Shown piece by piece: positions 54,243 through 63,103 of a stretch of DNA of 64,000 bases. Under the pieces are notes generated by a model. It searched no databases, was not told the origin of the DNA, and was given only the letters and a program-made list of their open reading frames with translations. Numbering within the stretch: the first letter of the stretch is position 1; every line of letters starts with the position of its first letter. Position numbers and translations under genes: made by a program. The DNA is from Lachnospiraceae bacterium AC2028 (GTDB taxonomy: Bacteria > Bacillota > Clostridia > Lachnospirales > Lachnospiraceae): positions 137,223-201,222 of the forward strand of contig JNJD01000008.1 in the NCBI GenBank assembly GCA_000702685.1, in the 5' to 3' direction.

Positions 54243-54251
54243 TGATATAAT
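54243..54251 (+). promoter_or_regulatory. extended -10 promoter of the zinc-ribbon gene
   Basis: TGATATAAT fits TGnTATAAT. The gene starts about 68 bases later with a strong AGGAGGG. Confidence 0.5.
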
Positions 54252-54319
54252 TCGTTTCGGTGGTCGAACACACAGTTCTCATCGAAAATTATTACTCACG
54301 AATTTTAGGAGGGACACTT

Positions 54320-54802
54320 ATGAAAACATGTTCTAAATGTGGAGCTCAGGTAGCTGATGATGCAGTATTCTGCACAGTTTGCGGCTTCAACTTTGGCGCA
54401 GCAGCTGCTGGCGCAGCACAGCCTCAGGGCGCACCTCAGCCCCAGCCTCAGCCTCAGCCTCAGTATCAGCAGGCAGCACCCGCAGCACCTTCACATCCTA
54501 TGTATGCACCCGTTAACCCTTGCGATAAGCTTCTTGGAATCATCGCTGTTATGGGAAGCTTCATCGGAGTTATCCTTGCTTACTTCGGCGGAGATGTAAA
54601 CGGACAGCGTTCCGATTATCTCAGATTCTACGCTAACGAAGGTCTTGTAATGGCTCTGTTCTCCCTCATCGGCATCATTCCTTTCATCGGATGGATCTGG
54701 GGACTCTTCATGTTCGTATGCCAGATCATCGCTATCGTTTATGCATGCAAGGGCGAGACCAAGCCTGTACTCTTCTTCGGAACCATCAGGATCATCAAAT
54801 AA
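54320..54802 (+). CDS. zinc-ribbon and DUF4870-like membrane protein
   Basis: 160 residues from ATG 54320 (AGGAGGG upstream). A zinc ribbon (CSKCG...CTVCGF, residues 4-22) is joined by a Pro/Gln-repeat linker (PQPQPQPQ) to two or three helices (about 70-155) resembling DUF4870. The repeat DNA in the linker (CAGCCT copies) is in frame and coding. Function is unknown; such proteins may relate to membrane or secretion stress. Confidence 0.8.
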   Translation: MKTCSKCGAQVADDAVFCTVCGFNFGAAAAGAAQPQGAPQPQPQPQPQYQQAAPAAPSHPMYAPVNPCDKLLGIIAVMGSFIGVILAYFGGDVNGQRSDYLRFYANEGLVMALFSLIGIIPFIGWIWGLFMFVCQIIAIVYACKGETKPVLFFGTIRIIK

Positions 54803-54824
54803 TCCGATTTTCGAATGAACTCAA

Positions 54825-54857
54825 AACTTCCGGTCGATTAAGACCGGAAGTTTTTTT
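54825..54857 (+). terminator. terminator of the zinc-ribbon gene
   Basis: AACTTCCGGTC pairs with GACCGGAAGTT around GATTAA and ends in a T-run. Confidence 0.9.
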
Positions 54858-54911
54858 GTGCGTTAAATGCATCTTCGAGAGGGTATTTACGAGCGCGCTG
54901 ACCTGCAAATG

Positions 54912-54923
54912 TGATATTATAAT
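54912..54923 (+). promoter_or_regulatory. extended -10 very close to the ASKHA start
   Basis: TGATATTATAAT contains both an extended -10 (TGATATTAT, 54912-54920) and a TATAAT (54918-54923). The ATG is only 5 bases after the latter. Confidence 0.4.
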
Positions 54924-54928
54924 CGGGT

Positions 54929-56107
54929 ATGAAAAAAGGAAACAGATGCACAATTTGCACAGGCTGCGGAAGATGCTTCGGGGAATTTGAAGATCCCTGC
55001 GACATCATCGCCGTTAATGACGGGAATCCTGTTATGGGAGCCCCTCTTTTTCGTCCCATTATAAGCACCGACATCGGAACCACGACGGTTGCCATGGCGT
55101 ATATTGATTCCGATGGCAGAGCCGCGGATACATATGTGTGCCTTAATCCACAGGGCAGGTTCGGAGCAGATGTGCTTTCGAGGATAAAGGCATCCGCCGA
55201 TAAATTTGCTCTTGAAGAAATGAAAGAGAGCATCCGCAATGTGATCGGAACGGGTGTGAAGAAATTCATCCGTGAAAACGGTCTGAGCGGAAGTGTTGAT
55301 ATGTATGTCAGTGCCAATACCACCATGACATATCTGCTCATGGGATACGATCCTGCGGAGCTTGGTGAGGCTCCGTTTACAGCATCCCATATAAACGGTG
55401 ATTCTTTTGAAATGAAGATCTCGGATGTATCGGTCAATGTGATCGTGCTTCCGGGCTTTTCCGCATTCGTGGGAGCGGACATCTATTCCGGAATTCTTGC
55501 GGCAGATCTGTGCTCATCGGATAAATACAGGCTTTTATGCGACCTCGGAACAAACGGAGAGATCGCACTCGGAAACAAGGATCACCTCTATGTAACCGCA
55601 ACCGCGGCGGGACCCGCTTTTGAAGGCGGACCGTGCAAGGGCATATGGGGCGCGGATATGATCCACCTGACTTCCGTCCTTATAAAAGGAGGTTATGCCG
55701 ATCCTACGGGACTTCTTAATGAGCCCTGGTTTGAAGAAGGCATCGATATCGGAAACGTACATATCACACAGGAATCGATCAGGGCACTGCAGCTTGCAAA
55801 GGCTGCAATGAATGCGGGAATAAAGATCATCTGCGAAAAGGCCGGAATCACTTTTGACGAAATTGAAAGATGTACTTTGTCCGGCGGATTCGGAGTGCAT
55901 TTAAATCCCTGGGACGCCGCTTACATAGGACTTCTTCCGGGAACGCTCATAAACGTATGCAGGGCGGGAGGAAACACTTCACTCGCGGGAGCGTATTCTT
56001 TTGCCGCAGGCGCACGCATCGCACAGACTCCCGTAGTCATTAACCTCGCGCTGGAAGAGGACTTTAATGATCTCTACACCGAGGCGATAAACTTTCCCGT
56101 AAAATAA
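54929..56107 (+). CDS. ASKHA-fold ATPase with N-terminal cysteine motif (DUF4445/RACo-like)
   Basis: 392 residues. The ASKHA nucleotide motifs are TDIGTTTVAM (about 39), CDLGTNGEI (about 200), AGPAFEG and LSGGFG (about 310), in the order found in activators of corrinoid iron-sulfur proteins. The N-terminus has CTICTGCGRC, probably a cluster or metal site. It lacks the usual N-terminal ferredoxin domain, so electron delivery may come from elsewhere. No corrinoid methyltransferase is nearby. No shine-dalgarno precedes the ATG, and an in-frame stop lies three codons before it. Confidence 0.75.
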   Translation: MKKGNRCTICTGCGRCFGEFEDPCDIIAVNDGNPVMGAPLFRPIISTDIGTTTVAMAYIDSDGRAADTYVCLNPQGRFGADVLSRIKASADKFALEEMKESIRNVIGTGVKKFIRENGLSGSVDMYVSANTTMTYLLMGYDPAELGEAPFTASHINGDSFEMKISDVSVNVIVLPGFSAFVGADIYSGILAADLCSSDKYRLLCDLGTNGEIALGNKDHLYVTATAAGPAFEGGPCKGIWGADMIHLTSVLIKGGYADPTGLLNEPWFEEGIDIGNVHITQESIRALQLAKAAMNAGIKIICEKAGITFDEIERCTLSGGFGVHLNPWDAAYIGLLPGTLINVCRAGGNTSLAGAYSFAAGARIAQTPVVINLALEEDFNDLYTEAINFPVK

Positions 56108-56116
56108 ATTCTTGTG

Positions 56117-56144
56117 TTGCATTTAAAAATTTTCGTGTTATACT
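56117..56144 (+). promoter_or_regulatory. clpB promoter
   Basis: TTGCAT (56117-56122), 16 bases, TATACT (56139-56144), the latter in an extended form TGTTATACT. No CIRCE or CtsR operator is present. Confidence 0.6.
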
Positions 56145-56175
56145 TCATATAGAACAGATGAAACAATGACGAAGG

Positions 56176-56204
56176 GTGAACGATGGGACGGTTCCGTCGT
56201 TCAC
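56176..56204. repeat. GGGACGGTTCC-type palindromic repeat (copy 4)
   Basis: GTGAACGATGGGACGGTTCC continues to a GTCGTTCAC end; arms GTGAACGA and TCGTTCAC pair. It lies in the clpB 5' leader, 10 bases before the RBS. Confidence 0.75.
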
Positions 56205-56230
56205 TTCATCTCCTGAAAGGGGGGATATAT

Positions 56231-58828
56231 ATGAATATTCAAAAGTTTACACAGAAATCGATGGAGGCGATCAACGGCATAGAGCGCCTCGGAACGGAAT
56301 ACGGCAACCAGGAACTGGGACAGGAACATCTTCTTGTCTCCCTTCTTCATATTGACGACAGCCTCATCTTAAAGCTCATCGAAAAGATGGAGATCAACAC
56401 CGAGCACTTTTGTGCCAAGGCCGATGAGTATCTGAGCAAATGCGTCAAGGTATCCGGAAGCGGTGCCGGCCAGATGCATATAAGCCAGGATCTTAATAAG
56501 GTACTTACATTTGCCGAAGACGAAGCCAAGGCGATGGGAGATGAGTATGTATCCGTAGAGCATCTCTTCCTTGCGATGATCAAATATCCTTCACGCACAA
56601 TGAAGGAGATATTCAAAGAGTACGGCATTACAAGGGAGCGCTTCCTTATGGCTCTTTCGCAGGTGCGCGGTAACCAGAGGGTAACCTCCGACAATCCCGA
56701 AGCAACATACGATACTCTCGAAAAGTACGGACAGGACCTCGTCGAGAAGGCACGTGACCAGAAGCTCGATCCCGTCATCGGGAGAGATTCCGAGATAAGA
56801 AACGTTGTCCGCATCCTTTCAAGAAAGACCAAGAACAATCCCGTTCTCATCGGTGAACCCGGTGTAGGTAAGACTGCGGTCGTAGAGGGTCTTGCACAGC
56901 GTATCGTGCGTGGAGATGTACCCGATAACCTGAAGGATAAGAAGATCTTCGCACTCGATATGGGTGCTCTCATCGCAGGTGCCAAGTACAGAGGCGAGTT
57001 TGAGGAAAGGCTCAAGGCCGTTCTCGATGAAGTAAAAGCTTCCGACGGAAACATCATTCTTTTCATAGATGAGCTTCATACGATCGTCGGTGCGGGCAAG
57101 ACGGACGGCGCACTCGATGCCGGCAATATGTTAAAGCCCATGCTTGCAAGAGGCGAGCTCCACTGCATAGGTGCTACCACGCTCGATGAGTACCGTCAGT
57201 ACATTGAGACAGACGCCGCACTCGAGAGACGTTTCCAGCCCGTCATGGTCGACGAGCCGACGGTGGAAGATACGATCTCAATCCTCAGAGGACTCAAGGA
57301 AAGATACGAGGTTTACCACGGCGTCAAGATCATGGACACCGCACTTGTTTCCGCAGCGGTCCTTTCCAACAGATACATAAGCGACAGATTCCTTCCCGAT
57401 AAGGCAATCGATCTTGTCGACGAAGCTTGTGCACTGATCAAGACCGAGATGGACTCGCTTCCCGCGGAACTCGATGAGATGAACCGCAAGATCCTCCAGC
57501 TTCAGATCGAAGAGACCGCACTCAAGAAGGAAGAAGACAATCTGTCAAAAGAAAGACTTGAAGATCTTCAGAAGGAACTTGCGGAATTAAAAGAAAACTT
57601 CGAAACCCAGAAAGCACAGTGGGACAACGAGAAGAATGCCGCAGGACGCCTCAGCAAACTCCGTGAAGAAATAGATGCGGTCAATTCACAGATCGCGATC
57701 GCACAGACCAAGGGAGACCTTGAGAAGGCTGCCGAACTTTCATACGGCACTCTGCCTAAACTGAAGAAGGAACTCGAGGAAGCCGAGAACAGCGGAACCG
57801 TAGAGAATAAGCTTGTTCGTGAGAAGGTTTCCGATGAAGAGATCGCACGTATAGTCTCCAAGTGGACCGGCATTCCGGTTGCAAAGCTTACCGAAGGTGA
57901 GAGGACCAAGACCCTTCATCTCGATGATGAGCTTCATAAGAGAGTAATGGGACAGGATGAAGCTGTGACTAAAGTTACCGAAGCGATCATCCGTTCAAAG
58001 GCGGGCATCAAGGATCCTTCGAAGCCCATCGGATCATTCCTTTTCCTCGGACCTACAGGCGTCGGTAAGACGGAGCTTGCAAAGTCACTCGCAGCCGCAC
58101 TTTTCGATGACGAGACCAATATGGTACGTATCGATATGAGTGAATATATGGAAAAGCACAGCGTATCGAGACTGATCGGAGCTCCTCCCGGATATGTCGG
58201 ATATGACGAGGGCGGACAGCTTACCGAAGCGGTGCGCAGAAAGCCTTATTGCGTAGTTCTTTTTGACGAGATAGAAAAGGCCGCGCCTGATGTCTTCAAC
58301 GTACTTCTCCAGGTGCTTGATGACGGACGTATCACCGACTCCCACGGAAAGACCGTAGATTTCAAGAACACGATCATCATCATGACATCGAATATCGGTG
58401 CAAGATTCCTTCTCGACGGAATAGATGATGAAGGCAATATCAAGGATGATGCGGAAGACCTTGCGATGGAGGAATTGAAGGCTCACTTCAGACCGGAGTT
58501 CCTCAACAGGCTTGATGAGATCATAATGTTCAAGCCCCTTACCAAGGATAATCTCGGCGGTATCATTAATCTTCTTGTCGATGATATCAACAAGAGACTT
58601 TCCGACAAGGATATCAGGATCGAACTTACGGACGCGGCAGTTCAGAATGTAATAGATTCCGCATACGATCCCGTATACGGCGCAAGACCTCTGAAACGTT
58701 ACATCCAGAAGTACATCGAGACACTTGCCGCGAGATTCATTCTCGAAGACAGGGTTTCCGAAAATCAGACCATTGTCATCGACACCGGAATCGACGGCTA
58801 CAGCGCATCGGTAAGAAACGGCAATTGA
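56231..58828 (+). CDS. clpB: ATP-dependent disaggregase ClpB
   Basis: 865 residues from ATG 56231 (GAAAGGGGGG upstream); a frame opening 16 codons earlier runs through the repeat and is not the start. An N domain (about 1-145), AAA1 with [13 protein letters not shown], a long coiled-coil middle domain (about 400-525, motif 1-4 present), and AAA2 with [12 protein letters not shown] are in order. There is no ClpP-binding IGF loop, as expected for ClpB. It rescues aggregated proteins with the DnaK system. Confidence 0.96.
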   Translation: MNIQKFTQKSMEAINGIERLGTEYGNQELGQEHLLVSLLHIDDSLILKLIEKMEINTEHFCAKADEYLSKCVKVSGSGAGQMHISQDLNKVLTFAEDEAKAMGDEYVSVEHLFLAMIKYPSRTMKEIFKEYGITRERFLMALSQVRGNQRVTSDNPEATYDTLEKYGQDLVEKARDQKLDPVIGRDSEIRNVVRILSRKTKNNPVLIGEPGVGKTAVVEGLAQRIVRGDVPDNLKDKKIFALDMGALIAGAKYRGEFEERLKAVLDEVKASDGNIILFIDELHTIVGAGKTDGALDAGNMLKPMLARGELHCIGATTLDEYRQYIETDAALERRFQPVMVDEPTVEDTISILRGLKERYEVYHGVKIMDTALVSAAVLSNRYISDRFLPDKAIDLVDEACALIKTEMDSLPAELDEMNRKILQLQIEETALKKEEDNLSKERLEDLQKELAELKENFETQKAQWDNEKNAAGRLSKLREEIDAVNSQIAIAQTKGDLEKAAELSYGTLPKLKKELEEAENSGTVENKLVREKVSDEEIARIVSKWTGIPVAKLTEGERTKTLHLDDELHKRVMGQDEAVTKVTEAIIRSKAGIKDPSKPIGSFLFLGPTGVGKTELAKSLAAALFDDETNMVRIDMSEYMEKHSVSRLIGAPPGYVGYDEGGQLTEAVRRKPYCVVLFDEIEKAAPDVFNVLLQVLDDGRITDSHGKTVDFKNTIIIMTSNIGARFLLDGIDDEGNIKDDAEDLAMEELKAHFRPEFLNRLDEIIMFKPLTKDNLGGIINLLVDDINKRLSDKDIRIELTDAAVQNVIDSAYDPVYGARPLKRYIQKYIETLAARFILEDRVSENQTIVIDTGIDGYSASVRNGN

Positions 58829-58868
58829 TCTGAAAACAGATCGATCCGGATTAATGAAAAACAGGATA

Positions 58869-58906
58869 AAGGATAGCGAAGCGTCCGGCTCCGCTATCCT
58901 TTTTTT
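58869..58906 (+). terminator. clpB terminator
   Basis: AAGGATAGCG pairs with CGCTATCCTT around a 13-base loop with an inner AGC/GCT, then a T-run. Confidence 0.88.
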
Positions 58907-58959
58907 GCGTTTAGTGATATCATTAAGAGTACCAATTCTATTATTGCAAGGCGGTAATC

Positions 58960-60315
58960 ATGTCACAGAAACAGTTTGACGATCTCAGAAAACTTTACGA
59001 TACATTTGAATACAGAAAATATGAGATGAGAACGGAGGACGGATTTCTTTTCGTAAGATTCAGGTTCTCCATTCCCGGTCTCAGAGATTTCATGCCCGAG
59101 TGGAAATTCCCTCTCGGAGAAAGAGACGTTGATCTGAACGATCCTATCCTCAGAGCTCTCGTATTCAATCTGGGACTTGTCGAGACGATAAGCTATTACA
59201 AGGCCGTATGTCCCGAGAAGGTTGTCATCAAGTGCGGTTCTCTTTCCGCTTCCCAGATGGACTGGTGGAAGAAGCTCTACTACAACGGACTCGGTGAATT
59301 CCTTTACAGGAACGGCATCACGGTTTCCAAGAGCAGACTCGTAAGATTCGAGTGCGCCACTACAACGGATGATGAACCTGCCGTTCTTCATGACGAAAAG
59401 ACTTATTCGGGATGTCTCGTTCCCGTCGGCGGCGGCAAGGATTCCGTCGTAAGCCTTGAGATCTTAAAGGGTGAGGATATCACGACATACGTTGTCAATG
59501 AAAATGCCACTGCGACCAATGTCATCGAAAAGTGCGGTCATAAGAAGGGCGTTTATACAGCTAAGAGAACTCTCGATGCGGAGATAATCAGACTGAACGA
59601 AGAGGGATATATGAACGGGCATATTCCCATCTCCGCGGTATTTGCTTTCTCGGCCGTCATCACCGCATATCTGTGCGGATTCAAATACATCGCTCTTTCG
59701 AATGAGACAAGTGCGAATGAAAGCACCGTACCCGGAACCAAGGTTAATCACCAGTACTCAAAGAGCTATGAATTCGAAGAGGATTTCGATGAATATATCG
59801 AGGGAATAACCGATTCGGACATTCATTATTTCTCACTCTTGAGGCCTTTCACCGAAGCCCAGATCGCCGCGATATTTGCCGCAAAGGGTAAGGATTACTA
59901 CGGAGTGTTCAGATCCTGCAACAGGGGAAGCAAGAAGGGCATATGGTGCTGCTCATGTCCCAAGTGCCTCTTCGTATATATCATCATGAGTCCCTTCATC
60001 GAAGAGGATGAGCTTGTGAAGATATTCGGAGAAAAGCTTCTCGACAAGGAATCTCTGGATAAGGATTTCAGGGAACTTGTAGGACTTGATGAGAACAAGC
60101 CTTTCGAATGCGTAGGAACAAGAAGTGAAGTTGCCGCATGCCTTCAGGCTTATATCGAGAGCGGCAAGAAGAGCCTCCTTACGGACAGATATGACAAAGA
60201 GATCGCAGGGCTCCGTACCCAGCCTCTTTCCGGGCTGATGAAGGAGTGGTGCGATGAGAATTGCGTTCCCGAAGTGTTCATTCCAAGGCTTAAGGAAGCA
60301 CTTGCGGAACTGTGA
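58960..60315 (+). CDS. murL: MurL-like UDP-MurNAc-L-Ala-L-Glu epimerase
   Basis: 451 residues, the length of MurL. An ATP-pyrophosphatase P-loop-like PVGGGKDSVVSLE (near residue 150) and a Cys pair in CCSCPKC (near residue 330) are visible. NETSANESTVPG and RSCNRGSKKG are also family blocks. MurL, described in Xanthomonas, uses ATP to convert the terminal L-Glu of UDP-MurNAc-L-Ala-L-Glu to D-Glu, acting after MurD2. Here a MurD-type ligase with atypical motifs begins at 63104, which supports the assignment. The identification rests on my recall of the family, without an alignment. Confidence 0.78.
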   Translation: MSQKQFDDLRKLYDTFEYRKYEMRTEDGFLFVRFRFSIPGLRDFMPEWKFPLGERDVDLNDPILRALVFNLGLVETISYYKAVCPEKVVIKCGSLSASQMDWWKKLYYNGLGEFLYRNGITVSKSRLVRFECATTTDDEPAVLHDEKTYSGCLVPVGGGKDSVVSLEILKGEDITTYVVNENATATNVIEKCGHKKGVYTAKRTLDAEIIRLNEEGYMNGHIPISAVFAFSAVITAYLCGFKYIALSNETSANESTVPGTKVNHQYSKSYEFEEDFDEYIEGITDSDIHYFSLLRPFTEAQIAAIFAAKGKDYYGVFRSCNRGSKKGIWCCSCPKCLFVYIIMSPFIEEDELVKIFGEKLLDKESLDKDFRELVGLDENKPFECVGTRSEVAACLQAYIESGKKSLLTDRYDKEIAGLRTQPLSGLMKEWCDENCVPEVFIPRLKEALAEL

Positions 60316-60395
60316 TATCCGGGCTTGCCGACGAAACAGCTTGCAGGGGCCGGCAGTGTCTGCGATTGAACGATCAAAATTTATCCAGAAATAAA

Positions 60396-60432
60396 AAGTG
60401 TCCCGGACAGTCATGATCTGTCCGGGACTTTA
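60396..60432. terminator. bidirectional terminator between murL and the L,D-transpeptidase
   Basis: GTCCCGGACAG pairs with CTGTCCGGGAC around TCATGAT, flanked by AAAAGT and ACTTT. The minus-strand U-run is longer (ACTTTTTATT), so the terminator mainly serves the minus gene. Confidence 0.85.
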
Positions 60433-60479
60433 TATTATACGGAGTCTCAATTATGGAGACGCCGTGTAGAACGGGATTA

Positions 60480-61460
60480 TCATCCCGCTATTGTTACGAG
60501 TGTTCCGTCGGGAACGGTGTTGTAGAGCCACATAGCATCTTCAACGGAAAGTCTTACGCATCCGAGTGAAGCCTTGCTTCCGAGTGCCGCAACTTCCTCG
60601 GGGATGGGAAGAAGATCGCCCTTCTTGGCGAAGCATACGGAGTGGAACATATATCCGCCGGTTCTGAATCTCATTCCCCATACCGCCCAGGTTCCGTCAG
60701 CCATATATACCCAGCCGCCGCCTGCGGTGTGCTCATAGATGGTGAAGGTTCCGCCGGGAGTTCCGTGTCCGGCTCTTCCGGTAGAGCAGAGCATGCTCCT
60801 TATGAGCTGTGAATAAGTTCCGTCGGGACCTACCGCAAGAACGTTACATACATTATAGGTACGGTCGACAACTATATAATAAGGTGATCCGTTGCAGGGA
60901 AGTCCGGTGGGGAAGTATACTCCCTCTTCAGTGGCAGCGGTTCCGGGCTTGGTCTGAATGGCGGGATCGGGCTGAGTGGCAGCAGGCTGAGCTGCTGCGG
61001 GAGCTCCCGTTGAAGGAGCGAGTCCGTTGGGTACGCCGTTTCTGTCCACGGTATGTACGTAGGAAGCATTGGGGCGTCTGAGCTCGCTTCTTCCCGAAGT
61101 GATGTAATGGGCAAAGAGCTTATTGGCATCCGTACCGTATACAGCGGCTACATCGGGATAGGTGGCTGCATAATACGCAGCATCGAACCAGTTAGGATCC
61201 GCGGCGGGCTTTCTTCCTTCGTTAACGCCGAGATTTCTGTAATGGAACCACATAGCGTTATCGAGACCACCCATAGCCTGGATATTGGGAGCGAATGCAT
61301 TATATACATCGGGATAAACCGTTGCGTAGTACTCGGCATCGAACCAGATCGGAGTGGTTGCGGGGAGCGAAGTGTTTGCTGCCTGAGCTCCGGTCTTCGG
61401 CATAAGTACGGCAAATGCTGTGATCGCCAGTGTTATCAGCATTTTTTTGAAAATTCTCAT
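60480..61460 (-). CDS. secreted L,D-transpeptidase (YkuD domain) with two repeat modules
   Basis: 326 residues from ATG 61460 (AAGGAAAG upstream); 32 codons of open frame above it lack a start signal. A signal peptide (about 1-26) is followed by two 40-47-residue repeats, each with WFDAxYYAxxYPDV and HYxxxGxxEGR-like ends (about 40-130). A Pro/Ala-rich linker leads to the YkuD domain (about 195-326) with the HS and SLGCVRL catalytic Cys motif. It makes 3-3 peptidoglycan cross-links or attaches proteins. It is convergent with murL. Confidence 0.9.
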   Translation of the reverse strand: MRIFKKMLITLAITAFAVLMPKTGAQAANTSLPATTPIWFDAEYYATVYPDVYNAFAPNIQAMGGLDNAMWFHYRNLGVNEGRKPAADPNWFDAAYYAATYPDVAAVYGTDANKLFAHYITSGRSELRRPNASYVHTVDRNGVPNGLAPSTGAPAAAQPAATQPDPAIQTKPGTAATEEGVYFPTGLPCNGSPYYIVVDRTYNVCNVLAVGPDGTYSQLIRSMLCSTGRAGHGTPGGTFTIYEHTAGGGWVYMADGTWAVWGMRFRTGGYMFHSVCFAKKGDLLPIPEEVAALGSKASLGCVRLSVEDAMWLYNTVPDGTLVTIAG

Positions 61461-61509
61461 AAATAAAATCTTTCCTTGTTTTTTCTGTCTGTTTTCTTTT
61501 GCAGGGTTA

Positions 61510-61538
61510 AATTTACCATTAATCGGCCAAAAACTCAA
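61510..61538 (-). promoter_or_regulatory. candidate promoter of the L,D-transpeptidase
   Basis: On the minus strand TTGAGT (61538-61533), 17 bases, TAAATT (61515-61510). Confidence 0.4.
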
Positions 61539-61600
61539 TAAAATCGGGCTTTTCAAACTTTAAGATTTACTTAAGATTCACTATATATAGTATGTTGAAC

Positions 61601-61629
61601 TTGTAAACACCACAATCGGATACTATAAT
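61601..61629 (+). promoter_or_regulatory. promoter of the DUF3048 lipoprotein
   Basis: TTGTAA (61601-61606), 17 bases, TATAAT (61624-61629). The same hexamers and spacing serve the MurD-like gene at 63035. A GTATGT/ACATAC hairpin (61637-61653) lies in the leader. Confidence 0.7.
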
Positions 61630-61671
61630 GTGTAATGTATGTAAGAGACATACTATGGAGGAAATTTTGTT

Positions 61672-62877
61672 ATGAAAAAAAATAAACTGATAAGTCTGGC
61701 TCTCGTAGCCGCTATGACCGTATCGATCATGGCAGCATGCGGACAGGAAGATGCTCCCGCACAGCAGGAAGGCGGATTCCAGTCACAGCCCATCGTATCC
61801 GTTGATGACAGCGGAAACCAGACCACACCCGTTGCTGATACAGATCAGACCGAGACCTTTGAAATGCCTGCTGACTGCTATGCTTCGGAACTTACCGGTC
61901 TTCCCGTACCCAAGGAGATCAAGGACCAGCGTCCCATCGCTGTAATGGTAGATAATGAGAAGACAGCTCTTCCTCATTACGGCATCGGTGAATGCGATAT
62001 CGTTTACGAGCTTATGAACTCAACCGCTAACGATCGTGTCACCAGACTTATGTGCATCCGCAAGGACTGGAACAATCTTGAGCAGATGGGAAGCATCCGT
62101 TCCACACGTCCCACCAACATCCCTCTTGCAGGTGAGTACAATGCGATTCTGATCCATGACGGTGGCCCCATCTACATCAACGACTTCATCTCAAAGCCTT
62201 ACTGCAATCACATTTCCAGCGGTTTCTGGAGAGCAGATAACGGCAAGGGATGGGAGTATTCCGAGTATGTTACCGGCGATGACCGTGAGGGAGTAAGACT
62301 CGGCGGAGGAACCCAGATGTATCCCGGACTTTCAAATTACATTGCAAAGCAGGGAATCTCCACCACCTACAATTCATACGCTCCCATGCGTGACAGCCAC
62401 TTCCTTATCAGACCTTACGGCACCGATATGACTCTCACCGAGATGGGTTATTCGAACGCTACATCCGCAACCCATATCCAGATGCCTACTTTAAAGCACA
62501 CTCAGACTGAGCTTAAGTACAACGAATCAACCGGCACCTATGATTATTACCTCTACGGAGAGCTTCAGAAGGATGCAGAGGATGATCAGGTAGTTACTTT
62601 CGAGAATGTCCTTCTCCAGTGCACCGATTATTATGAGTACGATGATCACGGATACCTGATCTATCTCTACTTCAACCAGACCGATACCACCGGCTACTAT
62701 ATCACCAACGGCCAGGCTATCAAGGTTACCTGGAATAAGGCTGTAAGCAACGACAAGCTCGACTACGAGATCACCAAGTTCTATGACGAGAACGGTGACG
62801 AGATTCAGATCAATCCCGGTAAGACTTACATCTGCCTTGTACCCAAGAACGGATGGAGCACCGTAACACTTAACTAA
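61672..62877 (+). CDS. DUF3048 lipoprotein (YerB-like)
   Basis: 401 residues. A lipobox at VSIMAAC (Cys about residue 23) predicts a membrane-anchored lipoprotein. The DUF3048 N-terminal domain (RPIAVMVDNE, YELMNSTANDRVTRLM, GSIRSTRPTN) and the C-terminal part (YFNQTDTTGYYITNGQAIKVTW) are both present. The biological function is not established. RBS GGAGGA is strong. It lies between two wall genes but on its own promoter. Confidence 0.88.
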   Translation: MKKNKLISLALVAAMTVSIMAACGQEDAPAQQEGGFQSQPIVSVDDSGNQTTPVADTDQTETFEMPADCYASELTGLPVPKEIKDQRPIAVMVDNEKTALPHYGIGECDIVYELMNSTANDRVTRLMCIRKDWNNLEQMGSIRSTRPTNIPLAGEYNAILIHDGGPIYINDFISKPYCNHISSGFWRADNGKGWEYSEYVTGDDREGVRLGGGTQMYPGLSNYIAKQGISTTYNSYAPMRDSHFLIRPYGTDMTLTEMGYSNATSATHIQMPTLKHTQTELKYNESTGTYDYYLYGELQKDAEDDQVVTFENVLLQCTDYYEYDDHGYLIYLYFNQTDTTGYYITNGQAIKVTWNKAVSNDKLDYEITKFYDENGDEIQINPGKTYICLVPKNGWSTVTLN

Positions 62878-62890
62878 AAATATACCTGAC

Positions 62891-62923
62891 AGTGAGTCAC
62901 GGGGACAGTCCCCGTGACTCACT
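62891..62923. repeat. GGGGAC/GTCCCC palindromic repeat (copy 5)
   Basis: A 16-base arm each side of a single A, with the GTCACGGGGAC core. Copy 6 lies 40 bases further on in the same intergenic region. Confidence 0.85.
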
Positions 62924-62930
62924 TTTTTTG
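62891..62930 (+). terminator. terminator formed by repeat copy 5
   Basis: GTGAGTCACGGGGAC, A, GTCCCCGTGACTCAC is a perfect inverted repeat (62892-62922) followed by seven T residues. It is the best-conserved repeat copy and doubles as the DUF3048 gene terminator. Confidence 0.88.
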
Positions 62931-62962
62931 TCTTAATTTGCGTCACGGCGGGCAGGATGTCC

Positions 62963-62995
62963 TTTGAGTCACGGGGACTGTCCCTGTGACTCAAA
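62963..62995. repeat. GGGGAC/GTCCCT palindromic repeat (copy 6)
   Basis: TTTGAGTCACGGGGAC, T, GTCCCTGTGACTCAAA. One G-U pair; otherwise perfect. Confidence 0.85.
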
Positions 62996-63034
62996 GCATC
63001 GGGTTTTTTCTTTGCCGTAAAACAGGGCATTTTG

Positions 63035-63063
63035 TTGTAAAAAAGCGGTATTTTGGGTATAAT
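63035..63063 (+). promoter_or_regulatory. promoter of the MurD-like ligase
   Basis: TTGTAA (63035-63040), 17 bases, TATAAT (63058-63063). Confidence 0.68.
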
Positions 63064-63103
63064 ACATAAGATTATGGGCATTTTTGCCCTGATGGGGAGA
63101 ATC

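Noticed and set aside
54430-54480. CAGCCT microsatellite
   Set aside because: It is in frame and encodes the Pro-Gln linker of the zinc-ribbon protein.
56108-56230. CIRCE or CtsR site upstream of clpB
   Set aside because: No TTAGCACTC-N9-GAGTGCTAA and no direct GGTCAAA repeat. The only inverted repeat is the dispersed GGGACGGTTCC element.
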